A stretch of 64,000 nt of DNA from Elgaria multicarinata webbii. Lineage: Eukaryota; Chordata; Lepidosauria; Squamata; Anguidae. Below, piece by piece: positions 1 to 13,300 of this stretch; the first letter of the stretch is position 1, and each line of letters begins with the position of its first letter. Location: positions 13,059,501 to 13,123,500 of the forward strand of contig NC_086192.1 in assembly GCF_023053635.1 (NCBI RefSeq), in the 5' to 3' direction. The notes beneath the pieces were generated by a model, which worked only from the letters and a program-made list of their open reading frames with translations, was not told the DNA's origin and did no database searches. The position numbers and the translations under genes were made by a program.

Positions 1-3000
1 CGGCCTCATCCTATTGGTGCATGGGGTCATGATGAGTTTGTTGAGGGGTCACATGACCCCCATCTGGTGATCCCTCCGTCCGGAGCAGGGCTCCGGACGT
101 GGGACTTGCGGGGATGGGATCGGACTTCCGGCAGGGGCAGAGTTAACCACCTCCCACGTTAAAAGAAGGCGCAGGGTTTCCAGTTTGATGTGACGTCGCC
201 TTTTTCCCCCCTCTGATGGGTTTGGTGCCCAATGTTTGGGGGAGACGAGACCTCTCTCTGCCCCATTGCAGGCTCAACCGGCCAGAGATGGTGCCCCAAT
301 AGGGGAGAACACCATGGGAGTCCATCTCCTGGGATGCCCAGGTCCTCTGAGCCATTTCTTCTAGGACTGGAGGAAGTTTTGGGGCCTGGCAAGACAACTG
401 TTGCTGCAAGAGGCAGCCTGACATGGAAGAGGCCTCAGAGGCTAATGATCCACAGCAGGAAGGGAAGAAGCTTTGGTGATCCAGCAATTCCAAATCTGCA
501 ACAAAGCAAAAGCAATTTGAGTTTCTATCGATGGAAGTGAATTTCCAAAAATACGCAAAACGAAGAGCCTCATTCTCCTCTTCACAAGTCTCCTCCAGCC
601 TTCTTCTGGCTTCTATGGACTGCAGACCTTTGCCTGAAGAACAGGTCCTTAGAGAGGATCTACCAGCCAGCACTTCCTGATCTCCACGGCCCAGCCCTGC
701 CTCCAGCCTGAGCTGATGTGGGTGCTGCCTTGCCCAGAGGAACCCAGAAGAGATAGAGGTCACTGCGTTACGACCTCTTCGCTTGGGCCTAGACTGGAGC
801 GAAGAAAGCCATCCCTGAAGCTTCAGGGGAAGGATTCAAGGCAAATGCCTCCTCCCCTTCATCCAGCTCATGGGGACACCTCCATCCCCCTCAGTCCACT
901 CTTGAGTCCAAGCGGCACAAAGACAGCTGCTTGGACTGGGAATCAGGTGAGCCTGCAATGGGAGGCGGAGGGTCGAGGTCAGGTGAAAAAGGCCACCTCA
1001 CATCAAACTGGAAACCCACCACGCGCCCATAGTCAGGTGGTTTAGCCCCGCCTCTGCCAGAAGCCCCACCCCACCCCCGGAAGCCCCACCCAGATGGAGG
1101 CATCTCCTGACGGGGGCCATGTGCCTCTTCTAACAGATTCGTCCCTTTAGCCCCCTGCCATACAAGTGGGGGGATGGAAGCCGTTAGATATAGGGGTTAG
1201 GGATGTCCAAGTAGAAATTTGTGTCAATTCGGCTATAAATTGCGCACATTGGCATAAAATTGGCAGAAACGCTTTGTGCACGAAAAAAAGAAAAATTGCA
1301 GAAATTCCGCCAGCTGGCCTGTCTTTTTGCCACAGCTGGTGGAAGAGGGAACAGAGTCTGGGGGGCAGAGCTGAGAAAACATGTGGAGCTCCACCCCCCA
1401 ACTGGATCCCTCCGACATCCCTAACGGGTTCAGGCTAAGGCAGGATAGGTCGACACAGCAGTCAGAGGGCAAAACACAGCCAGGCAGTCACACACACATT
1501 ACACAGCCCAAAAACAGAGTCAGCCAGGCAGTCACACACACATTACACAGCCCAAAAGCAGAGTCACAAAGGAGTCCAGGGGGGAGGAGAAATTAGCACC
1601 AGTCGTAGGGCAAGATCCGGGAGGGAAGGCAGCAGACCCTGGATCATCCCCCACCCCACCCCAAGACGTCCCAGTTACAAACGTCCTTCCCTGGATGGAC
1701 AGCGTCCCTGATGGGGTGACGTGACCCCTCTGCAACCTCCTCATGCCCTCGATGGGTTTGTAGACAGGTCACCTGACCTCATCGGGTGATCCCTCCCCCC
1801 AGAGTAGGACTTCTTGGCGTGGGGTCGGAAATGACCCATACGGGGTCACTTCCAGCCCCCCACATGTACAGCAGGGGTCTACGGCCTCATCCTATTGGTG
1901 CATGGGGTCATGATGAGTTCGTTGAGGGGTCACATGACCCCCATCTGGTGATCCCTCCGTCCGGAGCAGGGCTCCGGACGTGGGACTTGCGGGGATGGGA
2001 TCGGACTTCCGGCAGGGGCAGAGTTAACCACCTCCCACGTTAAAAGAAGGCGCAGGGTTTCCAGTTTGATGTGACGTCGCCTTTTTCCCCCCTCTGATGG
2101 GTTTGGTGCCCAATGTTTGGGGGAGACGAGACCTCTCTCTGCCCCATTGCAGGCTCAACCGGCCAGAGATGGTGCCCCAATAGGGGAGAACACCATGGGA
2201 GTCCATCTCCTGGGATGCCCAGGTCCTCTGAGCCATTTCTTCTAGGACTGGAGGAAGTTTTGGGGCCTGGCAAGACAACTGTTGCTGCAAGAGGCAGCCT
2301 GACATGGAAGAGGCCTCAGAGGCTAATGATCCACAGCAGGAAGGGAAGAAGCTTTGGTGATCCAGCAATTCCAAATCTGCAACAAAGCAAAAGCAATTTG
2401 AGTTTCTATCGATGGAAGTGAATTTCCAAAAATACGCAAAACGAAGAGCCTCATTCTCCTCTTCACAAGTCTCCTCCAGCCTTCTTCTGGCTTCTCTGGA
2501 CTGCAGACCTTTGCCTGAAGAACAGGTCCTTAGAGAGGATCTACCAGCCAGCACTTCCTGATCTCCACGGCCCGGCCCTGCCTCCAGCCTGAGCTGATGT
2601 GGGTGCTGCCTTGCCCAGAGGAACCCAGAAGAGATAGGGGTCACTGCGTTACGACCTCTTCGCTTGGGCCTAGACTGGAGCGAGGAAAGCCATCCCTGAA
2701 GCTTCAGGGGAAGGATTCAAGGCAAATGCCTCCTCCCCTTCATCCAGCTCATGGGGACACCTCCATCCCCCTCAGTCCACTCTTGAGTCCAAGCAGCACG
2801 AAGACAGCTGCTTGGACTGGGAATCAGGTGAGCCTGCAATGGGAGGCGGAGGGTCGAGGTCAGGTGAAAAAGGCCACCTCACATCAAACTGGAAACCCAC
2901 CACGCGCCCATAGTCAGGTGGTTTAGCCCCGCCTCTGCCAGAAGCCCCACCCCACCCCCGGAAGCCCCACCCAGATGGAGGCATCTCCTGACGGGGGCCA

Positions 3001-4260
3001 TGTGCCTCTTCTAACAGATTCGTCCCTTTAGCCCCCTGCCATACAAGTGGGGGGATGGAAGCCGTTAGATATAGGGGTTAGGGATGTCCAAGTAGAAATT
3101 TGTGTCAATTCGGCTATAAATTGCGCACATTGGCATAAAATTGGCAGAAACGCTTTGTGCACCAAAAAAAGAAAAATTGCAGATATTCCCCCAGCTGGCC
3201 TGTCTTTTTGCCACAGCTGGTGGAAGAGGGAACAGAGTCTGGGGGGCAGAGCTGAGAAAACATGTGGAGCTCCACCCCCCAACTGGATCCCTCCGACATC
3301 CCTAACGGGTTCAGGCTAAGGCAGGATAGGTCGACACAGCAGTCAGAGGGCAAAACACAGCCAGGCAGTCACACACACATTACACAGCCCAAAAACAGAG
3401 TCACAGAGGAGTCCAGGGGCCAGTAGAAATTAGCACCAGTCGTAGGGCAAGATCCGGGAGGGAAGGCAGCAGACCCTGGATCATCCCCCACCCCACCCCA
3501 AGACGTCCCAGTTACAAATGTCCTTCCCTGGATGGACGGCATCCCTGATGGTGTGATGTGACCCCTCTGCAACCTCCTCATGCCCTCGATGGGTTTGTAG
3601 ACAGGTCACCTGACCTCATCGGGTGATCCCTCCCCCCAGAGTAGGACTTCTTGGCGTGGGGTCGGAAATGACCCATACGGGGTCACTTCCAGTCCCCCAC
3701 ATGTACAGCAGGGGTCTACGGCCTCATCCTATTGGTCCATGGGGTCCTGATGAGTTCGTTGAGGGGTCACATGACCCCCATCTGGTGATCCCTCCTTCCG
3801 GAGCAGGGCTCCGGACGTGGGACTTGCGGGGATGGGATCGGACTTCCGGCAGGGGCAGAGTTAACCACCTCCCACGTTAAAAGAAGGCGCAGGGTTTCCA
3901 GTTTGATGTGACGTCGCCTTTTTCCCCCCTCTGATGGGTTTGGTGCCCAATGTGTGGGGGAGACGAGACCTCTCTCTGCCCCATTGCAGGCTCAACCGGC
4001 CACAGAGATGGTGCCCCGATAGGGGAGAAAACACCACGGGTGTCCAACTCCTGGGATGCCCAGGCCCTCTGAGCCATTTCTTCTAGGACTGGAGGAACTT
4101 TTGGGGGCTTGCAAGACAACTGTTGCTGCAAGAGGCAGCCTGACATGGAAGAGGCCTCAGAGGCTAATGATCCACAGCACGAAGGGAAGAAGCTTTGGTG
4201 ATCCAGCAATTCCGAATCCTCTGCAAAAAGCACAAAAATGATTTTCAATTATATCAATGG
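1..4260. repeat. tandem array of a 1.88-kb unit (two copies plus a partial third)
   Basis: The sequence at 1 recurs at 1882 (period 1881) and at 3719 (period 1837), with very few differences between the first two copies. The shorter second period comes from one copy instead of two of a 44-bp direct repeat near 1479-1566. The third copy follows until about 4215 and then decays. The unit is GC-rich and holds many short inverted motifs built on GGGTCA and TGACCC. It matches no protein or named repeat I know. The array runs off the left edge, so its total length is unknown. Confidence 0.9.
1479..1566. repeat. 44-bp direct duplication inside satellite copy 1
   Basis: A block with CAGGCAGTCACACACACATT occurs twice in tandem here and once in copy 2 (near 3361-3400). 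It accounts for the whole 44-bp difference in period. Confidence 0.85.
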
Positions 4261-4289
4261 AAGTTCCTTTCTCCTCCACGCAAGTCAGT

Positions 4290-4775
4290 CTTCACTTAAG
4301 AAACTGTGTCCAGATTGGGCACCACACATGAAGAAGGATTGAGATGAATTGGAATGAGCTCAGAGAAGGGCAACAAAGAGGCTCAGGGACTGGAACCTGA
4401 GTTGTGCAAGAAAAGAAGGAAAGAATGGGTAATATTTAGTCTCCCGAAGGTGGATATGATGGCAGTTTCCAAGTATCTAAAGGGTTGTCCTGCAGAAGAG
4501 GGCCTTTCTCATCCAAGACAAGAAATAACAGGTGTAACTTAGAGGAAAGCGGACTTTGGTTGAACCTCAGGAAAACATCCTTAATGGTCATAGCCATCGG
4601 ACAATGGAACCAGATGCCTATGGAGGTGCTGGGCTCTTCGTCACCGAAAGTATTCAAGCAGAGACTGGGCAGCCGTCTGGCATGGATGCTTGGAACTGCA
4701 TTCCTACATTAAGCAGGGGGTTGGCCTCAACGTCCGCTTCCTAGTCTAGGATTCTCCGATTCCCCTGATTCTATC
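4290..4775 (+). mobile_element. old CR1-like LINE 3' part
   Basis: The order of motifs (glutamine/lysine-rich helix, cut site CCTAAAGGGTTGTCCTGCAG, then AGCAGGGGGTTGGCCTC and a GATTCTATCA end) matches CR1 copies elsewhere in the window, but it is far more diverged and has lost its frame. Confidence 0.65.
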
Positions 4776-5815
4776 ATCAAGGCACGGAAGAATTTTACTC
4801 GCAAGAGAATGGCCATGGATGGGTCAGGCGTTGTCTGAACGTCAGAAGGGATGGTCGTCATGTGGGGATTTCGTGGGCACCGTAGACCTGCCCCAGTTCC
4901 CAAGATCCATTGGAGGGTGGCATCAGTGGCACGCAGACTCCCGTCGTGCCATGAGAGGAGAAGAAATAGAATGTTGGTCCATCTTGTTTGTTAAAATTGC
5001 ATATTTTATTGATTTTCTTGTTTTAATCAGTTCATGTGAACTGCTTTGTGAGGTCTGTAAATCAATGAATAAACACCCTTCATAACTCAAAATCCAGTTG
5101 CTCATTGCGTGAATGTTGTCATGGCTAGTTTTGCCTTAGATCGAGAGTTTCTGGAAGGCCCTTGTAGCGGCAAGACATCTAATCACTGGTTTTTCTCGCC
5201 GATGTAATCTCACTTTCCCTACCTGCAATCCTGTGAGGTGGTGGAAGTTATGGGACCTCCGTTCAAACAGGGGTGAATTGGGTGAGGGAGAAAATTGCTG
5301 ACCCCAAACCAGACTGAGCAGCGTCTCTAGAGGAAGGGACATTAAACAGAGGACTGTCTTCTGAGGGACCTTCAAATAGAGGACTACCTTCAGTAAAATA
5401 GCACTTCTGGCCACCCTAGTCATGGGCTCTACAACGTGGTTTCCGTTGGTCCCAAAATGTCCTCAGATGCCTCTTTTTGCGTCTGCCAGGGTCCCTCCTT
5501 TTTATCTTATTTCATAATATTTTTTTTAAAAAATGCATGCATGTTTTGTTTTTTTAAATGATAAATCCTGGCTTCTGAAAGGAACAACAAGCCAGGAACC
5601 TGGGTTTGGACAACATGGCAAACTTTCCAGTTCTGGTTAGTGTAGCCACTACTGCGGCCATTGTGTTGCACACCAAAATAAGAACGGATCCAGATCCAGC
5701 TTCTTGTTTCGTGCAGTCAGGGGCGAAGTATATTCTCTGCCCAGAGCAGCTGTGATTCAAAGGTATTGTGATATTTATTTATCATAACTGGCAGAGAAAT
5801 CCACAGAGGAGAAAT
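4776..5815. other. no recognisable feature
   Basis: Intergenic DNA downstream of PRKRIP1. I see no conserved reading frame and no named repeat. An AT-rich tract lies at 5510-5565. Confidence 0.5.
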
Positions 5816-5821
5816 CTAACT

Positions 5822-5955
5822 CAGCCTCCCCCAACCTGGTGTCCTCCAGATATTTTGGGGTACGACTACCATAATCCCTGGTCGTTGTCCAAGCTGGCAG
5901 GGGATGATGGGAACTGAATCCTAAACAACTGGAGGACACAATGTTAGGGAAGGCT
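5822..5955. mobile_element. palindromic MITE
   Basis: The left end, CAGCCTCCCCCAACCTGGTG, pairs with the inverted right end (TAGCCTTCCCTAACATTGTG), and both continue into GTCCTCCAG. This is a short non-autonomous DNA-transposon-like repeat of 134 bp. The superfamily is undecided. Confidence 0.6.
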
Positions 5956-6004
5956 AGCCTTCTATAAACAACACACTTTGCATCATTCACAGACGAGTAA
6001 AATG

Positions 6005-6587
6005 CTCGGAGGTCCCCTTTTTTATTAACAAACTTTTAGGAGAAAAGTTGACCGCGTTTCTGAAGCGAAGAGAGATTTTCTCGCTCTTCGTAAAGCCTAT
6101 CTTGTGGCGGAAATGCAAGGGCGGAAGACGAAGCCTAGCAGAAACGCCCGAATGAGTTTGCTCTTCTCTTCTCGTAGAGGAAAGTTCAGAATGTTCTCTG
6201 CAATAAGAGTTAAAGCCCACCTTCTTCCACAAAAGCCCATTTGCGTACTTAGGTGTTTCAGTGGGGGAAAGACCAGCCAAAAAATACAGATGGATAAAGA
6301 ATTAGCTTTCAGAGAGACACCACTTTGGAGCAATGCTAGGAGAACCGGAGGGTCACAGGGCTGCGATGCTGACACTTTCCTTGCTGAAACCCTGTGGCAG
6401 ACAGCCCAACAGTTACACAAGCCAAGCTTGGAAGTCACTGGGGGCTGACGCCCTGTGAGGCTCTTACGACCACGCCTCTATCATAATGAAGGTCTGAAAC
6501 AGCATTGGGAGGGGTGAGGAACTCTTGCTTGGTAAAGAATCCAGGCTCCCCAACAGTAGATGAATACTACACACAGTGTCAAAACCA
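6005..6587 (-). other. PRKRIP1: probable PRKRIP1 3' UTR
   Basis: This is repeat-free sequence directly downstream of the stop, with an AATAAA signal on the minus strand at 6026-6021. Several open frames cross it on both strands, but none resembles a known protein. The extent of the UTR is inferred from the first good poly(A) signal. Confidence 0.4.
6021..6026 (-). terminator. candidate PRKRIP1 poly(A) signal
   Basis: A canonical AATAAA on the minus strand lies 562 nt past the stop codon. Cleavage would fall near 6000-6010. No transcript evidence is available here. Confidence 0.4.
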
Positions 6588-6703
6588 TCATCTCCTCATC
6601 ATAAAGCTGGGGTCTTCTGCATTGTCTTTTTCCTCCTCCTCGGAAGCGTCTTCGTCTTCCTCTTCGCTGGTCTGCTGCTTTGGGGACTGGTCAGAATCCG
6701 CGG
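6588..6703 (-). CDS. PRKRIP1: PRKRIP1 last coding exon
   Basis: After the TTTACAG acceptor it encodes an acidic tail (a run of [14 protein letters not shown] type) ending DPSFMMRR and a TGA stop at 6590-6588. The human protein ends PSFTMGR, so the terminus is conserved. Confidence 0.92.
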
Positions 6704-9700
6704 CTGTAAAAGGCATATAAAATACATGGTGATGGTTACTCACTTGGGAGAATGCCTGGTTACATTCATGGAGGTTAGGTGACAGGACTTGAACGGTTGT
6801 CACACGGAGGAGGGGCCAGGAACTTTTCTATCCCCCCAGAATGCAGGACACGGAATAACGGGTTCAAGTTACAGGAAGCCAGATTCAGGCTGGACATCAG
6901 GAAAAACGTCCTGACTGTTTTGAGCATTACGACAAAACATCAGGGGGAAAAAATCCTCACTGTTAGAGCAGTATGAAAAATGGAGCCAATGACCTAGGGA
7001 GGTGGTGGGCTCTGCCACACTAGAGGCATTGAAGACGCAGCTGGAAAACCACCTTTCAGGGATGCTTCAAGGTGGATTCCTGCATTGAGCAGGGAGTTGG
7101 ACTCAATTATTATATTATTATTACATTTATAATACCACCCCATAGCCGAAGCTCTCTGGGCAGTTTTCAATGGCCTTCTAGGCCACTTCCAACTGGACCG
7201 TTCTATGATTCTAGGTGTGTTGACATCAATTAGCATCCAGATGGAACCTCCACATTCAGAGGCACGGTACCTCTGAGTATCAGCTACCGGGAATAAAGGA
7301 AAGGGGAAGGCCACAATCTTTATGGTCTGCTTGTGAGCTCCTGGGGAGCACATAAGAATAATTTATTCTTTGGTTTCCTTCAGCTAAGACACGGCATTCT
7401 CCGCTTCTTCCTTTAGATTCCCCACAAACAGACGGGGGAAATTTGATGCAGCAATGACCCTCCTACCTCCCTAACTTTATCACTGGGTGTGTAGGGCACT
7501 GTAGTTGAACAAGAACTTCCTATTTTAAGTATCAAGTACACTTTCCCCACTGTGGGCTGGGAAGTCTGCAGCCTCTTCTCAATCCTCCCAGAGGGCAGGA
7601 CACGGAATACTGGGCTCAAGTGACAGGAAGCCAGACTCCGGCTGGGCATCAGGAAAAAACTTCCTGACTCTTAGAGCAGTACGACAACGGAATCAGTTAC
7701 CTAGGGAGGTGGTGGGCTCTCCCACCCTAGAGGCCTTCAAGAGGCAGCTGGACAAACATCTGTTGGGGATGGTGTAGGGTGGATTCCTGCATTGAGCAGG
7801 GGGTTGGACTCGATGGCCTTAGAGGCCCCTTCCAGCTCTGCAATTCTATGATTCTATAAACCCAGGGCCACTTAGGCCAACCACAACACCAACTTGAACC
7901 TCAGGCTCCCAGGCTTAAGAGATTGCTCCTCAGAGAAATGCAGCTTTTCTTTCCTCAGCCCTGAGATATTCAAGAATTACGGCTCCCTGCAACAGCAGCA
8001 TCTGCTTCGGCTCACTTCGTCTAGGTCCACAGAGCTGCTGATCCTTCATGAAAGCGCTCTTTCCACTATTTCTTCCCCTTGTTAATTTAAGACACACAGG
8101 ATCGCACCTTTAGTAGTTTTGTCAGGTCTTTGCATTTAAACATGTTTTTAGCCACTTATCTTCTTTTTTTTTTAGTGTTTTGATCTTTGTTGTGAAAGAG
8201 TCTTTTTGAAAAAGGTTTTAAGAGAGAAGGAGGAATTTCCTGGTGGAATCAGCTCAAGAAGACATTCACGTTACCTGCATCCTCGCTCTTTTGTTCAAGC
8301 TTACTCTTCTTTGCCAGCATTTTCTTCTCTTTCAATTTCTGGCTGTAAAGTAAGAAAAAAAGACATCACCTATTCTGAATGAACCAACTTCCCCTTTTCC
8401 TGCCATCTTGTGGATTCCATCACTCAGTAGAGCAGAGTAACAGTAGAGCTAGACGAGGTCGAAAAGGCCATCGAGTCCAACCCTTTGCAAACCGCCCAGA
8501 GAGCTTCGGCTTTGGGGTGGTATATAAATGTAATAAATAAAACAAGTAAATAAATAACCCCCTTGGCTCAATGCAGGAACCCATAGAATCATAGAATAGC
8601 AGAGTTGGAAGGGGCCTACAAGGCCATCGAGTCCAACCCCCTGCTCAATGCAGGAATCCACCTTAAAGCATCCCTGACAGAGTGTTGTCCAGCTGCCTCT
8701 TGAAGGCCTCTAGTGTGGGAGAGCCCACAACCTCCCTAGGTAACTGATTCCATTGTCGTACTGCTCTAACAGTCAGGAAGTTTTGCCTGATGTCCAGCCG
8801 GAATCTGGCTTCCTGTCACTTGAGCCCGTTATTCCATGTCCTGCACTCTGGGAAGATCAAGAAGAGATCCTGGCCCTCCTCTGTGCGACAACCTTTGAAG
8901 TATTTGAAGAGTGCTCTCATGTCTCCCCTCAATCTTCTCTTCTCCAGGCTAAACATGCCCAGTTCTTTCAGTCTCTCCTCATAGGGCTTTGTTTCCAGAC
9001 CCCTGATCATCCTGGTTGCCCTCCTCTGAACACGCTCCAGCTTGTCTGCGTCCCTCTTGAATTGTGGAGCCCAGAACTGGATGCAATACTCTAGATGAGG
9101 CCTAACCAGGGCCGAATAGAGAGGAACCAGTACCTCACGTGATTTGGAAGCTATACTTCTATGAATGCAGCCCCAAATAGACAGCCATCTGTCAGGTATG
9201 CTTTAAGGTGGATTCTTGCATTGAGCAGGACTCGATGGCCTTATAGGCCCCTTCCAACTCTACTGTTCCGTGATTCTAAGAAAAAAGGGGATGGGAATAT
9301 CACCTTTGCCTCTCCTGTTCCCCCAAGCCATTTCGGGGTTCACATATCCAGTGCTCAAACTATGTGTGGGGGGTGTGGGGGAGCCCTGAAATTCACAAAG
9401 TACCACACCCCCACCACCCTCACCCCAGTTGCCTTCTAAAAATGTTAGTTGGGAGACAGCCCCCCACCCCCGCCCCAACACACGAGTAATTCAAGCACTG
9501 AACAACAGTTCTTGGCCTAATCAAGATACATTCCTGGAGAGAGAAAGAGAACAAGAACCATTTCAATCAAACCAGCGCTATTCGGCTGACACGCCAGCTG
9601 CGCCCCTTCCTAGAGTCGGAAGACCTAAAGACGGTGGTAACTTCGAGGCTCGACTTCTGCAATGCGCTCTACATAGGGCTACCTTTGTGCCTAGTCCGGA

Positions 9701-10249
9701 AACTTCAACTAGTTCAAAATAGGGCAGCCAGGTTGGTCACCGGTACACGTAGGGGGGACCGCATCACACCAGTCTTAAAATCTCTTCACTGGCTGCCAAC
9801 TAGTTTCCGGGCGAAGTATAAAGTGTTGGTTATCACCTTTAAAGCCCTACATGGTTTGGGTCCAGGCTACCTGCGGGATCGCCTCCTCCCGTACGATCTG
9901 CCCCGCACACTCAGGTCCTCTGGGAAGAATCTACTCCAGCCAACAAAAACAAGGCTAACAACTAGTACCCAGAGGACCTTTCCTTCTGCCGCTCCCAGTT
10001 TATGGATTGGCTCGCCGGGAGAGATTCATCAACTTAACAGTCTATTAGCATTCAAGAAAGCTATAAAGACTGATCTCTTCCGGCAGGCCTACCCAGCTGA
10101 ATTTTAAGATGCCCTTTTTTAATGGTGTGCTGCTTTTAATGATGCACTGGTTTTAAACGTTTGAATTCGTTTTATGTATTTTATGGTGTTTTTATTTGTG
10201 TTGTACCCCACCTCGATCCAGAGGAGGAGACGGGTAACAAATAAATAAA

Positions 10250-10301
<52 letters not shown>

Positions 10302-13300
10302 AGGGGCCAAATACCACAACTCAGTTGCCTCTCCCTACGAGGGCAGAGTAGCTCACAGAATGCCAAACGGTTGCCAAATGCACATCTTGACCTCACCGCT
10401 TCCGTCTGCGCTTGGCTGTCTGTTCTTCTGCGGCTATCTTGTTCTCTGTGAGCTTCTTCAGATATTCCTCGTCCAGTTTTTGCTGCAATCAATTACAAGG
10501 AACATTTCAAACACAAGCCCAGGGTGGGGGATCTGAGGCTGCCATCACCATCCTGGGCCGAAGCCCCCAGAGGCAAGAGAAGGTTCCTTGATGGGGGAGT
10601 GAGGAGAGAAGAGAGACGCCATAGGTGGCGGGGTGGGGTGGGGGGAACAGCAGCCAAGTAACTCCTTGTCTCCTAGTTCTCTTGATCCTGAAAGAGGCAA
10701 CTAAAAGGAAGGTCTTCTTTACGCAACTCATAAATCAATTGTGCAGAATCCGAGAATAGCGAAGTTGAAAGAGGCCTGAACTCATTACTTGATCGCTTGG
10801 TGTATGTTTTTAATGCTACCTGACAGATAGTTTTTGACTCAATGTAGAGGATCAGGCCCAACCATATATTTCTCCCCTCAACTCAAGGCACAATCCTATG
10901 CATGTTTAGCCAGGGGCATGCTGGGAGATGCGGGCCTTTTCTCTGTCTAAACAGGCATAGGGCTTGTGCCTTAAAGATGCTTCAATATCTTGGGAGTCAC
11001 CTACTTCAATCCAAACCCTGTTTGTTTAGGAGAGAAGAACATTCGACAAGAATGTTTAGTATAGTTCCGGAGAACACAGAAGAACAAACAGTAGAAATAT
11101 ATAAGGCAATGGCTGTCAGCCAAGAAGTTTGAGGAAGCGTTATCTGACCTTCTCAGCCATGGCGTCCATAAAATCTTGCCTCTGGTACTCTCGCCGTCGA
11201 AGGTGCCTGTAGACGTGGAATTCCCCACTGCCAGCACCAGCACTGGAACCTACCAGGAAAAGGGACTAGTGTTTAGTGACAGAAAACATGCATTAGAAGT
11301 AGCTTTTAAAGTATTTTATTTTTAAAATCATAGATATAATAGTAGAGTTGGAAGGGGCCTATAAGGCCGAGTCCAACCCCCTGCTCAATGCAGGAATCTA
11401 CATCAAAGCATCCCTGACAGATGGCTGTCCAGCTGCCTTTTGAAGGCCTCTAGTGTGGGAGAGTGAACGACTTCCCTAGGTCATGGGTTCCATGGTTGGA
11501 CTACTCTAACAGTCAGGAAGTTTTTCCTGATGTCCAGGCGGAATCCGGCTTCCTGTAATTTGAGCCCATTATTCCGTTTCATAGAATCATAGCATAGTAG
11601 AGATGGAAGGGGCCTAAAAGGCCATCAAGTCCAACCCCCTGCTCAATGCAGGAATCCACCCTACAGAGTGTCCTACACTCTGGGATGATCGAGAAGAGAT
11701 CCTGGCCCTCCTCTGTGTGACAACCTTTCAAGTATTTCAAGAGTGCTCTCATGTCTCCCCTCAATCTCATTACTAAGCCAAAAAAGGGTCCTGGAATGGC
11801 TTAAAAACAATCAGAACAGTAAGGCAGTTCCCTGCCTGCAGGCAATCTAAAAAGACTTGACACGGAAGGAAAAAGGAATGGGGAGGGAAGCCTTTCAGCA
11901 GGCCCTGATGGAACGACCCCCGTTTTCCCCTCTCATCTCCCTCAATACAGCCTGCTGTTCTTTCAGACCCTGACACCTCCAGTTCAAGCGTCTCAGGCAA
12001 TGCCTGGGAAAGTCCACAGCTAGTGCCGCTCAGAAGAGCCAGCGTTAGGATGGACCTCGCTTGGTGCCGGACAGCTCCACAAGTAGCTTGATCACAATTC
12101 ATACAAGTTGGAAATTAGTCTGAGGCTAAAAGGGGCAATCTGTGTAACGTGAAAGATTTAAGCATCTGCTGATCCACTTTATTTAGACCACACACACACA
12201 CACACACACACATTTGCTAGCAAGTCATGGGCCTCGCTTTACCTATAAACCTTATTCACTTCCATTTCCTTTGAACTCTCTGCCCTACCCTTCCATCTGA
12301 TGCCTTCTCCGGTTGGAGCACAGCAAATGGAATCAACTGTATTCGCCTCCATTTTGCCATAAAGCTCAGGAGAAATCAAACACATTTTGTCTTGATACAA
12401 GCTGACGTTCTCTAGCAAAAGTGGGGGGAAAAAACTGCTTCGGCCAAAGGCTGTGTATTTGCCCCCGTAAATCTAAAATAGAATTATGCACCTGTATAAA
12501 TTATGCAAAACTGAGCAAAAATTCTAATTTGTACTATTTGATGTAATTTAGTCTAGCCTTGTCACTCAGAAAGAAAGTCAAGAAACTACCCTGGGTCCTG
12601 AAACCTTTACCTCCAGCCATCCTGTTCCCACAATTCTGCTGGTTTCTCAGATTTCAACACAAGCATTTACCAGCCACTTTGAAGCATAGCTGTACGGTGG
12701 TACAGGCATTGGTAACCTCAAGATTGGATTACTGCAACGCGCTCTATGTGGGGCTGCCCTTGAAGCTGCCCCGGAAGCTGGAGCTAGTGCAGAATGCTGC
12801 AGCTCGGCTGTTGTCTGGAGCTGCCCCTTTCCAGCATGGAACTCCTCTGCTGAGGGAACTGCACTGGCTGCCTATTTGCTACCGGGCCAGGTTGAAAGTT
12901 CTTGTACTTGTGTACAAAGCCCTAAACAACTTGGGACCAGGATACCTGAGAGAGAGAGCGCCTTCTCCCTTACCAACCTGCCCGGTCACTGAGGTCATCC
13001 GAGGGCCTGCTCCTGGTGGTTCCACATAGATCCATCCTCCGATTGGAATCCACCAGGAGAAGAGCCTTCAGCGTGGTGGCGCCCCTCCTGTGGAACTCCC
13101 TGCCTCTGGAGGTCAGGCAGGCTCCGACCTTGTACTCCTTTCGGCACCTCCTGAAAACATCTTTATTCCAAGAAGCCTTTCTTTAACATGCAGCCTTGGA
13201 TTTCTGTTTTTTGCTTCTTTTTAAATTTTGTTTTAACTGTTTTATTCTGTTTTTATTTTCATTTTACCTTGTACACCGCTCCAAAATTTTTCAATGGGGA

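Noticed and set aside
9174-9276. 5' inversion (twin priming) of the neighbouring CR1
   Set aside because: Both pieces contain a CR1 3' end, so they are two insertions.
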